From Melioribacteraceae bacterium (GTDB lineage Bacteria; Bacteroidota; Ignavibacteria; Ignavibacteriales; Melioribacteraceae): a stretch of 33,526 nucleotides of DNA. The stretch's first letter is position 1. Each line of letters begins with the position of its first letter. The position numbers and the translations under genes are program-made. Location: positions 1 through 33,526 of the forward strand of contig JAOADJ010000043.1 of NCBI GenBank assembly GCA_026417375.1, written 5' to 3'. The notes under the pieces are model-generated. The model made no database searches and was not told the DNA's origin. It saw only the letters and a program-made list of their open reading frames with translations. This document shows positions 24,270 through 33,456 of the stretch, in pieces.

Positions 24270-26489
24270 ATGAAACTGAATTTTAATTACTCAAAAAAAA
24301 CATTCTTAAAAATTTTTCTTTTAATGCAAGGAATTATTTTCTTTTTGAATGTTAATGTTAATGCTCAACTTGTTCAAAAAACTGCTTCGATGCGTGTAGG
24401 TAGATTCTGGATTGGAATTACAGATAATGGTGACAGAGGAAATTTTTCTTTTACTAGTGGATTCTTTCCTAATGATTATGATGTTTTAGGTATTCGTGGA
24501 CAGTATGCACAAGCAAATACCGGAACAGGATTTTTAATTGCTACATTAATGTTTAATAATCCTTATGAAACAGATCCAAAGAAAAAAATTGATACTGTTG
24601 CTGTTTGGGGTTTAACTAATCAATATATGCCAACAGGTAAAGTAGTTTCTCCCTTAACAAATTATATTCGTTATAAATATCCACAACAAGTAATTTATAA
24701 TCCAACCAAAACCGAAACAGTTACTTTACAAGATTTTGGAACTTATGATCCATCAAAATTTAAAGATGGTACTTACGATCAGATTGTTGAAGTTACAAAT
24801 GAATATATTTATGGAATAACACTTAAAAGAAAAATCTTGGGATGGAGTCAAAATTTTAATGATAACTATGTAATCTTTGATTTGGAATTTACAAATAACA
24901 GTAATCAAACTTATGATAGTTTATTCATTCAAATGAATACTAATTTAAACAATGGTGAATTTTCGAATGGCAGAAATCCCGGACCACAGGGAAATGAAAT
25001 TGGATTTGAACCACAAAAAGCATGGCAACATTATCATGGAGCAAGAGCAAGTGATACATTAATGACTTTTTATAATGGAAAAGTAAAAGGAAAGATGAGA
25101 GTGTTTTATGAATATGGAGCTGATGATCCTACCCGACCAGGTGATAATATGGGAGCTCCGTTATTAAGTCAAAATGGTAGATTAGTTGGTGCTGGAATGC
25201 ATTTTTATACAATTCTTCATGCTTCAAAAAGTGCTTATACAAATCCACAAGATGATAAAGATGATTTTCTTCAACCAAGAATAACTTATACCGGAAATGG
25301 TTCACAACTTCCTTATACATCAACTGGAGATCCATACGGAGATAAAAACTTTTGGGCAATGCGTGGCGGATTATATCAGTTTTCTAAAATGAGTGGAAAT
25401 ACTTTTTCTAATACATATCATAGTATAAATAACGATGAACTAGGTAAAACAGAGTGGTTTAATTATCCGGGTGGTTCACAAGCAGAAAATTTTATGTTCT
25501 CAAGTTTCGGACCTTATAAATTAGCCCCCGGACAAAAAGTAAGAATTGTTTATGCATCTGGTTGGGCTGGCTTAGATCCTAAAACAGCTCACGATGTTGG
25601 TAAAAAATGGTTAAAAGGAACATTACAAAATCCTCCGAATATGCCAAACTCAAATACAGGTTGGTTACCATCAAACTTTGCATTTCCTAATGATGCAACA
25701 GAAATGGATAAAAGAAAAGATCGTTGGGTAAGTAGCGGAATTGATTCAGTTATGTTAACTGCCTATCGTGCTAAATGGAATTTTGAGCGAGGTTATAAAA
25801 TTCCACAGGCTCCACCACCACCATCGATGATTACTATTGCAGCTTATGGTGACGGTACTGAAATTTCCTGGGTTGGAACTGAAGCAGAAAATTTTCCGAA
25901 TTTTGCCGGATATAGAATTATGAGAAGAGTTTCTAATCAAGATACAACTTATTATGAAACAATTTATGATTCAGATAAAAATGATAAAGCTGCTACACAT
26001 AAATTTATTGATAAAACTGTTTTAGCTTTAGGGCAATATTATTATTACATTCAATCAAAAGCTAAAATAGATGAAAATGATTTAAATGCTGATCCAACAA
26101 CTCGCGGCAAAATAATTTATAGCGGTCGCGTTTTTGTTCCAAATATTTATTGGGTTAATCCTCCAAGACTTTCACAAGATGATCTTTCAAAAATCAGAAT
26201 TGCTCCAAACCCATATAACATTAATGATCCATTATTAAGAACTTATGGTTACACAGATCAACGGGCAATTAATTTTTACAATTTACCAGCTACTTGCGAT
26301 ATTAAAATTTTTACAGAAAATGGTGACTTGATTAAAACAATTAAACATGATAGCAAAGTGAGAGCAGGTAGTGAAACCTGGGATATGATAACCGATAGCC
26401 AACAAGTAATAAGCAGCGGTGTTTATATTGCTGTGATTCAAAAGCCAACTGGTGAAAGTACTTACTTAAAATTTATTGTTGTGCGTTAA
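24270..26489 (+). CDS. Large secreted protein with FnIII-like domain and FlgD-like C-terminus
   Basis: A 739-residue exported protein of unknown function. Signal peptide about 1-32 (ending VNAQ); a long unassigned beta-rich region about 35-510; a fibronectin III-like domain about 515-630 (SMITIAAYGDGTEISW, FAGYRIMRR, QYYYYIQSKAK); and a C-terminal FlgD-like domain starting near R643 (RIAPNPYNI), with IKIFTENGDLIKTI and SSGVYIAVIQ, resembling a variant T9SS sorting domain. It lacks helical TPR signatures, so it is not SusD. It lies between the receptor and the PorV-family gene with 24- and 16-base gaps and a good GGAGA site. A surface ligand-binding partner of the receptor is plausible but unproven. 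Confidence 0.85.
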   Translation: MKLNFNYSKKTFLKIFLLMQGIIFFLNVNVNAQLVQKTASMRVGRFWIGITDNGDRGNFSFTSGFFPNDYDVLGIRGQYAQANTGTGFLIATLMFNNPYETDPKKKIDTVAVWGLTNQYMPTGKVVSPLTNYIRYKYPQQVIYNPTKTETVTLQDFGTYDPSKFKDGTYDQIVEVTNEYIYGITLKRKILGWSQNFNDNYVIFDLEFTNNSNQTYDSLFIQMNTNLNNGEFSNGRNPGPQGNEIGFEPQKAWQHYHGARASDTLMTFYNGKVKGKMRVFYEYGADDPTRPGDNMGAPLLSQNGRLVGAGMHFYTILHASKSAYTNPQDDKDDFLQPRITYTGNGSQLPYTSTGDPYGDKNFWAMRGGLYQFSKMSGNTFSNTYHSINNDELGKTEWFNYPGGSQAENFMFSSFGPYKLAPGQKVRIVYASGWAGLDPKTAHDVGKKWLKGTLQNPPNMPNSNTGWLPSNFAFPNDATEMDKRKDRWVSSGIDSVMLTAYRAKWNFERGYKIPQAPPPPSMITIAAYGDGTEISWVGTEAENFPNFAGYRIMRRVSNQDTTYYETIYDSDKNDKAATHKFIDKTVLALGQYYYYIQSKAKIDENDLNADPTTRGKIIYSGRVFVPNIYWVNPPRLSQDDLSKIRIAPNPYNINDPLLRTYGYTDQRAINFYNLPATCDIKIFTENGDLIKTIKHDSKVRAGSETWDMITDSQQVISSGVYIAVIQKPTGESTYLKFIVVR

Positions 26490-26505
26490 GAGAAGGAGAA
26501 ATATT

Positions 26506-27498
26506 ATGAAAAAAATAAATTATTTATTTCTTATTGTTTTATTTACTTCATCAATTTTTGCTCAGGTTGGACTAAATAAACTTGCACAAAGCACAATGAA
26601 TTTCCAATTAGTAAGTATCTCACCTAAAGCAAGCTCAATGGGTGAAGCTTTTTATTCAATTGGTGTTGGTTCTGAAAGTGTTTTTTATAATCCGGCAGGA
26701 TTATCATTAACAAAACATCAATATGATGTAACATTAAATTATACTCAATGGATTGCAGATATAAATTATTTAGGTGGTGCAGTTTCATACAATTTAGATA
26801 ATTATGGTACTGTTGCTTTAAGTGCTTTGACAGTTGATTATGGAACTATCTATGGAACACAATTAGACCCTTTAAGTTCAAGTCCAACAGGATATATTGA
26901 AACTGGAAATGTTAGCAATGTTGGTGCATATTCTTTTGGGCTAAGCTATGCTAAATCTATCAATGAAAAATTTTCGATTGGTGGTAATGTAAGATTAGTT
27001 GGACAAAATTTAGGAACTAATACTTTTGTAAGTGGAATTTCAAAAGAGAATAAAGCTACTAAATTAGTTTTTGATGCAGGTGTACTTTACAATACTGGAT
27101 TTAAAAACTTCAGATTTGGAATGGCAATAAGAAATTTTTCATCTAACATTAAAAGAGAAGAAATTTCTGAACAACTTCCTTTAACATTTACAATGGGTGG
27201 CGCTATTGATGTTTTGAAATTTATTAATGATAATGAAAATGATGAATTGACTTTTGCAATTGATTTTTTACATTCCAATTCATATTCGGAAAGAATTAAT
27301 ATTGGTGCAGAATATAAATTTCTGGGAATGGTTTCTTTGAGAGCAGGTTATCAAACTAACCGTGATATAGCATCATGGTCTGCTGGTGTTGGATTTTATA
27401 CAATTCTTTCAGATTATAATTTAGAAGTAAATTACTCGTTTTCTAAAATGGAAATTTTTAATAACGTAAACAGACTTTCATTGAATATTGGATTATAA
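26506..27498 (+). CDS. PorV-family outer-membrane protein
   Basis: A 330-residue protein with signal peptide 1-20 (ending IFAQ). ISPKASSMGEAFYS and VFYNPAGLS are the hallmark N-terminal motifs of the PorV/LptO family, a 14-strand FadL-like barrel. PorV delivers T9SS cargo to the PorU sortase; whether this copy does so or binds the receptor complex is unknown. The start at 26506 is chosen because AGAAGGAGAA (26491-26500) precedes it and it opens a proper signal peptide. The frame also extends to a TTG at 26476, inside the previous gene, adding ten basic residues that would spoil the signal. Last gene of the locus, followed by two hairpins. Confidence 0.88.
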   Translation: MKKINYLFLIVLFTSSIFAQVGLNKLAQSTMNFQLVSISPKASSMGEAFYSIGVGSESVFYNPAGLSLTKHQYDVTLNYTQWIADINYLGGAVSYNLDNYGTVALSALTVDYGTIYGTQLDPLSSSPTGYIETGNVSNVGAYSFGLSYAKSINEKFSIGGNVRLVGQNLGTNTFVSGISKENKATKLVFDAGVLYNTGFKNFRFGMAIRNFSSNIKREEISEQLPLTFTMGGAIDVLKFINDNENDELTFAIDFLHSNSYSERINIGAEYKFLGMVSLRAGYQTNRDIASWSAGVGFYTILSDYNLEVNYSFSKMEIFNNVNRLSLNIGL

Positions 27499-27503
27499 AA
27501 AAA

Positions 27504-27564
27504 GTTATCTCAAAAATCTGAAATTATCTTATTCAATAAATAAGAAATCAAATTTTGAGATAAC
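27504..27564. terminator. Long-range 12-bp inverted repeat after the PorV gene
   Basis: GTTATCTCAAAA (27504-27515) and TTTTGAGATAAC (27553-27564) are perfect complements 37 bases apart, starting just past the PorV-family stop and followed by an A/T run. It may be a terminator or a processing/stability hairpin. The loop is longer than usual. Confidence 0.5.
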
Positions 27565-27578
27565 CTAAAAAAAATTTT

Positions 27579-27612
27579 ATTGTCACTCATTGATTAATCA
27601 TTGAGTGACAAT
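27579..27612. terminator. Bidirectional terminator between PorV gene and sdhB
   Basis: ATTGTCACTCA (27579-27589) pairs with TGAGTGACAAT (27602-27612). The middle TGATTAATCA (27591-27600) is itself a palindrome, so the whole is nearly symmetric. T-rich tracts flank it on both sides, and it lies between convergent genes. Confidence 0.78.
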
Positions 27613-27628
27613 TTTATTTTAAAACAAA

Positions 27629-28396
27629 TTAAACAACTTCTTCTTTAGCAATCTTTGCAACAATATAGTCACGATTCATTCTTGCAATATTTTTTATAGA
27701 AATTCCTTTAGGGCATTCAGCTTCACACGCATATGTATTTGAACAAGAACCAAAACCAAGTTCATCCATAACTTTTACCATTTTTTGAACTCTTTCATAA
27801 CGTTCAGGTTGCCCTTGTGGTAAAAGAGCAAATTGAGAAACTTTAGCGCTGACAAACAACATAGCAGAAGCATTTTTACAGGCAGCAACACAAGCACCGC
27901 AACCAATACAAGTTGCTGCGTCCATTGCTTCATTAGCTACTTCTTTTGGAATTGGTATTGCGTTTCCATCTGGTACGCTACCAATGTTTACAGAAATGTA
28001 TCCACCTGCTTGTTGAATTTTGTCAAAAGCACTTCTATCAACAATTAAATCTTTTATAATTGGAAAAGCTTTTGCTCTGAATGGTTCAACATAAATTGTT
28101 TCACCATCTTTAAAATTTCTCATATGTAATTGACATGTTGCAATTCGTGGTATTGGTCCATGTGGATGCCCTTGAATTACTAATCCACAAGTTCCGCAAA
28201 TTCCTTCGCGGCAATCGCTTTCGAATGCAATTGGTTCTTGATTTTTACTTTCTAAATCATTGTTTAAATCATCTAACATTTCGAGAAAAGATGAATCGGG
28301 AGAAACAGAAACTTTATAATCAACAAACTTTCCGGGCGTATTTGAATTTTTTTGACGCCAAATTCTTAGAGTTAAATTTAATTTATTTGTATTCAT
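27629..28396 (-). CDS. sdhB: Succinate dehydrogenase/fumarate reductase iron-sulfur subunit
   Basis: The 255-residue electron-transfer subunit of complex II passes electrons between the flavin subunit and quinone. An N-terminal ferredoxin-like domain holds the 2Fe-2S ligands in CREGICGTC with a further distal cysteine. The C-terminal domain holds cluster ligands in [11 protein letters not shown] and [15 protein letters not shown] for the 4Fe-4S and 3Fe-4S centres. The ligand pattern looks complete. The gene starts at the stop of the flavoprotein gene (a 1-base overlap), so it is the last of an sdhC-sdhA-sdhB operon. Direction (succinate oxidation or fumarate reduction) cannot be read from sequence; frdB is an equally fair name. 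Confidence 0.95.
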   Translation of the reverse strand: MNTNKLNLTLRIWRQKNSNTPGKFVDYKVSVSPDSSFLEMLDDLNNDLESKNQEPIAFESDCREGICGTCGLVIQGHPHGPIPRIATCQLHMRNFKDGETIYVEPFRAKAFPIIKDLIVDRSAFDKIQQAGGYISVNIGSVPDGNAIPIPKEVANEAMDAATCIGCGACVAACKNASAMLFVSAKVSQFALLPQGQPERYERVQKMVKVMDELGFGSCSNTYACEAECPKGISIKNIARMNRDYIVAKIAKEEVV

Positions 28397-30306
28397 TATT
28401 TATAACTCCTTGTTGCTAATTGAATATTTTCAAAAACAAGAGGTTCTTTATTTAATTCCCATTCACCAACAGATTTAAATTCCCACGCAGCTACATAAGC
28501 AAAATTTTCATCATCACGTTTTGCTTCACCTTCTTCGGTTTGATATTCTTCTCTGAAGTGACCACCACATGATTCATTTCTATGCAAAGCGTCAATTGCC
28601 ATTAATTCACCAAGTTCAAGAAAGTCAGCCAATCTTCCGGCTCTTTCTAAGCATTGGTTAACATCATTTGAATCACCGACTACATTTACATTTTTCCAGA
28701 ATTCTTCTCTTAATTCTTTTATCTCATTTATAACTTCTTTTAATCCTTGTTCATTTCTTGCCATTCCAACTTTATTCCACATTAAACGACCAAGTTGTTT
28801 ATGAATATCATCAACAGTTCTTTTACCTTTTATTGAAAGAAGTTTGTTTGTCATATCTTCAATTTCTTTTGCTGCTTTATTAAATTCTTCATGATCTGTT
28901 TTAACATAAGAAGGTTTATCGCCGGCAAGATAATTACCAATTGTATAAGGAATAACAAAATAACCATCTGCCAAACCTTGCATTAAAGCACTGGCACCAA
29001 GACGATTAGCTCCATGATCACTGAAATTAGCTTCACCTGCAACAAATAAACCTGGAATTGTACTCATTAAATTATAATCAACCCAAAGCCCACCCATGGT
29101 ATAATGTGGTGCAGGATAAATTTTCATTGGTGTTTTGTATGGATTTTCACCTGTTATTGTTTCGTAAATTTCAAAAAGATTTCCGTAACGTTCACGAATT
29201 ACATTTTCTCCTAATCGATTAATTGCATCTCTGAAATCAAGGTAAACAGCTTCTTGTCCTTTTGCACCTCTTCCATCATCAACTGCTTCTTTGGCAGCTC
29301 TTGATGAAATATCTCTTGGTGATAAATTTCCATAAGTAGGATATTTTCTTTCTAAATAATAATCTCTTTCTTCTTCCGGAATATCATTTGGATCTCTCAT
29401 ATCACCTTTAATTTTAGAAACCCAGATTCGTCCATCGTTTCTTAAACTTTCACTCATTAATGTTAATTTAGATTGTCCTTCACCATGAATTGGTAAACAG
29501 GTTGGATGAATTTGAGTGTAACATGGATTTGCAAAAGCAGCACCTTTTTTATGAGCTCGCCAAATTGCTGTAGCGTTACAATTCATTGCATTTGTTGAAA
29601 GGAAAAAAACATTTGAATATCCACCTGTTGCTAAAATAACTGCATGAGCTGAATATTTTTCTATTTCACCTGTTACTAAGTTTCTGCAAATTACTCCTTT
29701 TGCAACACCATCAACTAGAACAACATCAAGCATTTCTCTACGTGTAAAAAGTTTTACAGTACCAAGAGAAATTTGTCTGTTCATTGCAGAGTATGCACCA
29801 AGCAATAATTGTTGACCTGTTTGACCTTTTGCATAAAAGGTTCTTGAAACCAAAGCACCGCCAAAAGAACGATTATCAAGTAATCCACCATACTCGCGTG
29901 CAAAAGGAACACCTTGTGCAACACATTGATCTATAATATTATTACTTACTTCGGCAAGACGATATACATTTGCTTCGCGCGCTCTGAAATCGCCACCTTT
30001 AATTGTATCGTAAAACAAACGATAAACTGAATCGCCATCATTCTGATAATTTTTTGCTGCATTAATTCCACCTTGTGCTGCTATTGAATGAGCTCTGCGT
30101 GGACTATCATGAAATGTAATTACTTTTACATTATATCCAAGTTCACCTAAACTTGCTGCTGCCGAAGCTCCTGCTAATCCACTTCCGACAATTATGATTT
30201 CATATTTTCTTTTGTTTGCTGGATTAACAAGTTTCATGTTGAACTTGTGAATATTCCATTTATCCTGAATTCTTCCTTCAGGAATTTTTGAATCAAGTTT
30301 AATCAT
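28396..30306 (-). CDS. sdhA: Succinate dehydrogenase/fumarate reductase flavoprotein subunit
   Basis: The 636-residue catalytic subunit interconverts succinate and fumarate at a covalently bound FAD. The dinucleotide fold [11 protein letters not shown] starts at residue 40. [14 protein letters not shown] gives H73 as the likely flavin-linking histidine. [11 protein letters not shown] and [11 protein letters not shown] are substrate-domain marks. The length suits the b558-type (Bacillus/Bacteroidota) complex. The ATG at 30306 is preferred over an in-frame start at 30366: a strong GGAGGTGG (30311-30318, minus strand) lies 4 bases ahead, and the longer form would run 64 bases into sdhC. The start overlaps the sdhC stop as ATGA. 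Confidence 0.96.
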   Translation of the reverse strand: MIKLDSKIPEGRIQDKWNIHKFNMKLVNPANKRKYEIIIVGSGLAGASAAASLGELGYNVKVITFHDSPRRAHSIAAQGGINAAKNYQNDGDSVYRLFYDTIKGGDFRAREANVYRLAEVSNNIIDQCVAQGVPFAREYGGLLDNRSFGGALVSRTFYAKGQTGQQLLLGAYSAMNRQISLGTVKLFTRREMLDVVLVDGVAKGVICRNLVTGEIEKYSAHAVILATGGYSNVFFLSTNAMNCNATAIWRAHKKGAAFANPCYTQIHPTCLPIHGEGQSKLTLMSESLRNDGRIWVSKIKGDMRDPNDIPEEERDYYLERKYPTYGNLSPRDISSRAAKEAVDDGRGAKGQEAVYLDFRDAINRLGENVIRERYGNLFEIYETITGENPYKTPMKIYPAPHYTMGGLWVDYNLMSTIPGLFVAGEANFSDHGANRLGASALMQGLADGYFVIPYTIGNYLAGDKPSYVKTDHEEFNKAAKEIEDMTNKLLSIKGKRTVDDIHKQLGRLMWNKVGMARNEQGLKEVINEIKELREEFWKNVNVVGDSNDVNQCLERAGRLADFLELGELMAIDALHRNESCGGHFREEYQTEEGEAKRDDENFAYVAAWEFKSVGEWELNKEPLVFENIQLATRSYK

Positions 30307-30968
30307 TGTCCACCTCCAGATAAAAAGTAGATTGGTATTAGTGCAAAAAGGAAAGCTGTAATCCATGAATAGAAAAAGCCAACTTTCTGAATTAATGGAA
30401 AATATTTTTTATTGTTCCATCCAAAAGTTTGAAATGCACTTTGAAAACCATGATTGAGATGAAAGCCTAATAATATCATCGCAATAATATATGCGATTGA
30501 ATAAAGTGGTTCTCTAAATGCGGCAGATACATATTCATAATAAGTATGATTTGTATGAACATCAGGATTAAAATTAAAAGCAACCCACATTGTTCTTAAA
30601 TGGACAACTAAGAAAATAAAAATTATACTTCCACTATAAATCATAGTTCTTGAAAAAATTGATGAATTTTCGGAAGAAGCGTTAACGGCATAACTTTGAG
30701 GACGAGCCTGTTTATTTTCCCACCAAAGTTTTACTCCATTGAAAATATGTAATACAAAAATTGTAGCTAAAATTATTTCTATAACTCTAACTAAAGGTTT
30801 GATATTATCTAAATTTTTTACAACTGTGTTGAATAGCTCCGGTCCACCAAAAAGAGTTAGATTATTAATTAGATGAATAACTAAAAATAATATCAAACAA
30901 ATTCCCGTTAGAGCCATTACAAACTTTTTACCAATAGATGAATTTAAAGCTCTTGTAAACCAGCTCAT
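30303..30968 (-). CDS. sdhC: Succinate dehydrogenase cytochrome b558 subunit
   Basis: The 221-residue membrane anchor of complex II binds haem b and exchanges electrons with menaquinone. Five hydrophobic segments are visible, with histidines suited to bind two haems: H32, H74, H123 and H170/H173. The single large anchor, without sdhD, is the b558 type shared by Bacteroidota, Chlorobi and Bacillus. It is the first gene of sdhC-sdhA-sdhB; AGGAG (30974-30978, minus strand) precedes the ATG. The start faces the B12-regulated receptor gene across a roughly 490-base divergent region. Confidence 0.94.
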   Translation of the reverse strand: MSWFTRALNSSIGKKFVMALTGICLILFLVIHLINNLTLFGGPELFNTVVKNLDNIKPLVRVIEIILATIFVLHIFNGVKLWWENKQARPQSYAVNASSENSSIFSRTMIYSGSIIFIFLVVHLRTMWVAFNFNPDVHTNHTYYEYVSAAFREPLYSIAYIIAMILLGFHLNHGFQSAFQTFGWNNKKYFPLIQKVGFFYSWITAFLFALIPIYFLSGGGQ

Positions 30969-31165
30969 TAAAATCTCCTATTTTTAGTTTGATGAGTAGT
31001 TATTTGAAATGAAAAAATATTTTGAAAAGTTTCAAAAAAAAGTACCATTAATGAATTAATTTTATCTTTATTGCAAAATAAAGTTATTGATTGTTTTATA
31101 CAAGACTTAAAAGCCTTTTTAAAATGAAAATATATTTTTTAATTTTGTCTTGAGTTCTTTAAAAG
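30969..31165. other. Divergent intergenic region (sdh and btuB promoters)
   Basis: A 197-base AT-rich stretch between the sdhC start and the riboswitch. It must hold the sdh promoter (leftward) and the riboswitch-leader promoter (rightward). I could not single out a convincing -35/-10 pair for either, and no ORF or RNA gene is visible in it. Confidence 0.5.
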
Positions 31166-31329
31166 TTTGTGGTGAATTTCTTAATAGGGAAACCGGTGAC
31201 TAGTAATAGAAATCCGGTGCTGTCGCGCAACTGTGAAAGACGTTTTATGCGATCAACAAATACCACTGAATAATAAAAATATTCGGGAAGGTGTTGATTG
31301 TAGTCTTAAGCCAGGAGACCTGCCACAAA
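31166..31329 (+). ncRNA. Cobalamin riboswitch aptamer
   Basis: A textbook B12-sensing aptamer. TTTGTGG (31166-31172) and CCACAAA (31323-31329) close the P1 stem. Conserved pieces follow in order: GGGAAACCGGTG (31187-31198), AATCCGGTGCTGTCGCGCAA (31211-31230), ACCACTG (31262-31268), CGGGAAGG (31284-31291) and the B12 box AAGCCAGGAGACCTGCC (31308-31324). It binds a cobalamin and should lower expression of the downstream B12 receptor when the vitamin is plentiful. The cobalamin form cannot be decided by eye. Confidence 0.96.
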
Positions 31330-31337
31330 TTTCATAA

Positions 31338-31459
31338 TTAATCAACCTTCGCGGGTAGGGTTTTGATTAACGAATTTCATTTCGTTTCAAAGCATTCCAT
31401 CTTTTGGAATTTCTCCCACGAAGTTATTCTTTAATCAATAATATTTAGGAGTAACTTCT
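31338..31459 (+). promoter_or_regulatory. Riboswitch expression platform with RBS-sequestering hairpin
   Basis: P13: TTAATCAA (31338-31345) pairs with TTGATTAA (31363-31370). Its loop has CGCGG (31350-31354), which pairs with UCGCG of aptamer loop L5 (31223-31227, one G-U). Next come small hairpins at 31369-31386 and 31394-31410. Last, GAAGTTATTCT (31420-31430) pairs with GGAGTAACTTC (31448-31458), 11 bp with two wobbles, burying the AGGAG site directly before the ATG at 31460. No T-run terminator was seen, so control is probably translational. Confidence 0.75.
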
Positions 31460-33382
31460 ATGAAAAACATTTTTATTTTTTTGTTTGTATTAATTTCATT
31501 TCAACAATCAATTTTTTCTCAATCAGATTCTGCTAAATCAATTTTAAATGAAATTATTGTTACTGCAACAAAATCTGAAACACCTTATTATGCAATAGGT
31601 AATTCTGTCTCAGTTATTACATCAGATATTATTAAACAGAAACAATTAAAAACAATAGTTGATGTATTAAAAGAAATACCCGGTTTATCAATAACTCAAT
31701 TAGGTGGTCCGGGAAAACACACAAGTGTATTTATGCGCGGAACAAATTCAAATCATACACTTGTAATTTTAGATGGTGTTGAATTAAACGATCCATCATC
31801 TCCAAGTAATGCATTCGATTTTTCAACTTTAAATGTAAATGACATTTCAAGAATAGAAATTGTTCGGGGTTCTCAAAGCACTCTTTATGGTAGCGATGCA
31901 ATTGGTGGTGTTATAAATATTATAACTAAAAAGGGAAGTACTCTTCCACAATTTAATTTTGAAGGAGAAGCAGGTTCGAATAATTATTATAGAAGTAGTT
32001 TATCTGCACTTGGTTCTTATGAAAAAATTAATTATTCAATTTATGCTTCCCGCGCATCAAGTAAAGGTATTTCGGCAGCAAATTCAATTTATGGAAATAT
32101 TGAGAAAGATGGTTTTGATAATACTTCATTTGCTTCAAATATTGAATATCATTTTGAAAAAAATTGGAAAGTTGAATTCAATTATAAATTTTTAAAAGCG
32201 AATACCGATTTAGATCAAAATGAAAAATTTGGTGATGACCCTAATTATAATTTCAAACAAGAAGAACAGATGTTTAAAATAAAAGTAACTTCATTTCAGT
32301 TTGATGATTTATGGAAGCAAGAATTATCAACTTCATTTATCAGAAGATTTAGTAACGCTATTGATTTGCCAGATGCAGTTAATAAAATGACTTCATCAGA
32401 TTCATACAATAATGGTTCACGTTTAAAGATTGACTGGCAAAATAATTTATTTGTTTTCCAAAATAACATTATAACTTTTGGACTTGATAGTGAAGTTGAA
32501 TCGGCATATTCAAGTTATTTTTCAAATAGTGAATGGGGACCATTTAATTCAATTTTTCCAAAACAATCAACAAGAACAACAGGTGCTTATTTACAAAATC
32601 AGTTTGAATATGATAAATCATTTTTCATTACTGCCGGGTTAAGATATGATTTGCATAAAAAGTTTGGAAGTGTAACAACTTTCAGGTTTTCACCTGTTTA
32701 TTATTTAAAGTCAACTAATACAAAATTCAGATTTTCTTATGGTAATGGATTTAAAGCTCCATCATTATATTATTTATTTGATCCATCTTTTGGAAATCCA
32801 GATTTAAAACCTGAAAAATCAAAAAGTTGGGATTTTGGTGTTGAACAATTTTTTGAAAATTCAAATCATTCAATTTCTTTAACATACTTTTCTACTAAAA
32901 TTGAGGATATGTTTGGATATGATAAAAATTTTAAAACAATAAATATTTCTAAAGCCAAAACAAGTGGTATAGAATTAATTTCAAAATTTATGTTTGATAA
33001 TTTTACAGTATCAGCAAATTATACATATACATTTGCAATTGATGATTACGAAAAAAGTTCTGAATACAAACAAGAATTATTACGTCGTCCTAAAAATCAA
33101 TTTTATTTTTATACAAATTATAATTTTAATAATAATTTTGATTTTAGTTTTTCACTTAAGTATGTGGGCAAAAGATTTGATAAAGATTTTTCAACTTTTC
33201 CTGCAAAGAGAATTACTTTAACAGATTACACTCTTATAAATTTAAATACGAATTACAAATTCAACGATATGATTTCAATTTATGGTAGAATAGAGAATTT
33301 ATTTGATAAGAATTATGAAGAAGTATTGTATTATGGTACATTAGGAAGAACATTTTATATAGGTCTTGATATAAATTATTAA
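31460..33382 (+). CDS. btuB: TonB-dependent cobalamin receptor
   Basis: A 640-residue outer-membrane receptor that imports cobalamin with energy from TonB-ExbBD. Signal peptide about 1-20 (ending IFSQ); TonB box-like EIIVTATKSE near residue 30; plug about 35-150 with LKEIPGLSITQLGGPGK, VFMRGTNSNHTLVILDGVEL and GSDAIGGVINIITKKG; then a 22-strand-type barrel ending in the typical GLDINY. The length is close to BtuB. The strongest evidence for the substrate is the cobalamin riboswitch in its leader. No other B12 gene follows, because the insertion sequence begins 9 bases after the stop; more transport genes could originally have lain downstream. Confidence 0.93.
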   Translation: MKNIFIFLFVLISFQQSIFSQSDSAKSILNEIIVTATKSETPYYAIGNSVSVITSDIIKQKQLKTIVDVLKEIPGLSITQLGGPGKHTSVFMRGTNSNHTLVILDGVELNDPSSPSNAFDFSTLNVNDISRIEIVRGSQSTLYGSDAIGGVINIITKKGSTLPQFNFEGEAGSNNYYRSSLSALGSYEKINYSIYASRASSKGISAANSIYGNIEKDGFDNTSFASNIEYHFEKNWKVEFNYKFLKANTDLDQNEKFGDDPNYNFKQEEQMFKIKVTSFQFDDLWKQELSTSFIRRFSNAIDLPDAVNKMTSSDSYNNGSRLKIDWQNNLFVFQNNIITFGLDSEVESAYSSYFSNSEWGPFNSIFPKQSTRTTGAYLQNQFEYDKSFFITAGLRYDLHKKFGSVTTFRFSPVYYLKSTNTKFRFSYGNGFKAPSLYYLFDPSFGNPDLKPEKSKSWDFGVEQFFENSNHSISLTYFSTKIEDMFGYDKNFKTINISKAKTSGIELISKFMFDNFTVSANYTYTFAIDDYEKSSEYKQELLRRPKNQFYFYTNYNFNNNFDFSFSLKYVGKRFDKDFSTFPAKRITLTDYTLINLNTNYKFNDMISIYGRIENLFDKNYEEVLYYGTLGRTFYIGLDINY

Positions 33383-33394
33383 CTAAAAAAAGAG

Positions 33395-33422
33395 GCCGTC
33401 TCAAAAGTAAATTTGAGACGGC
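33395..33422 (-). terminator. Hairpin in the IS end, transposase/btuB terminator
   Basis: GCCGTCTCAAA (33395-33405) and TTTGAGACGGC (33412-33422) form a perfect 11-bp stem with a 6-base loop. On the minus strand it is followed by TCTTTTTTT, an ideal terminator for the transposase gene. On the plus strand it can also stop transcripts from btuB, whose stop is 12 bases before the stem. Confidence 0.82.
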
Positions 33423-33456
33423 ATTTCATTTTTACAAAAATATGTACAAATATTTT

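Noticed and set aside
24270-26489. SusD-like lipoprotein
   Set aside because: No lipobox cysteine after the signal peptide and no helical TPR-like signatures; the protein is beta-rich with FnIII-like and FlgD-like modules.
13161-27498. Composite transposon cargo: the pectin locus mobilised by the flanking IS copies
   Set aside because: The IS ends lie 13 kb and 6 kb away, with housekeeping genes between, and base composition of the locus does not differ visibly from its surroundings. Mobility of the locus itself is not supported.
26476-27498. Longer PorV-family protein from the TTG at 26476
   Set aside because: It would overlap the preceding gene and place basic residues before the signal peptide; the ATG at 26506 has a clear ribosome site.
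27833-28419. Plus-strand open frames opposite sdhB
   Set aside because: They are antisense shadows of a well-conserved iron-sulfur protein and have no ribosome sites or recognisable motifs.
28396-30366. Longer flavoprotein subunit starting at 30366
   Set aside because: The extra 20 residues lie inside sdhC and do not resemble the family; a strong GGAGGTGG marks the ATG at 30306.
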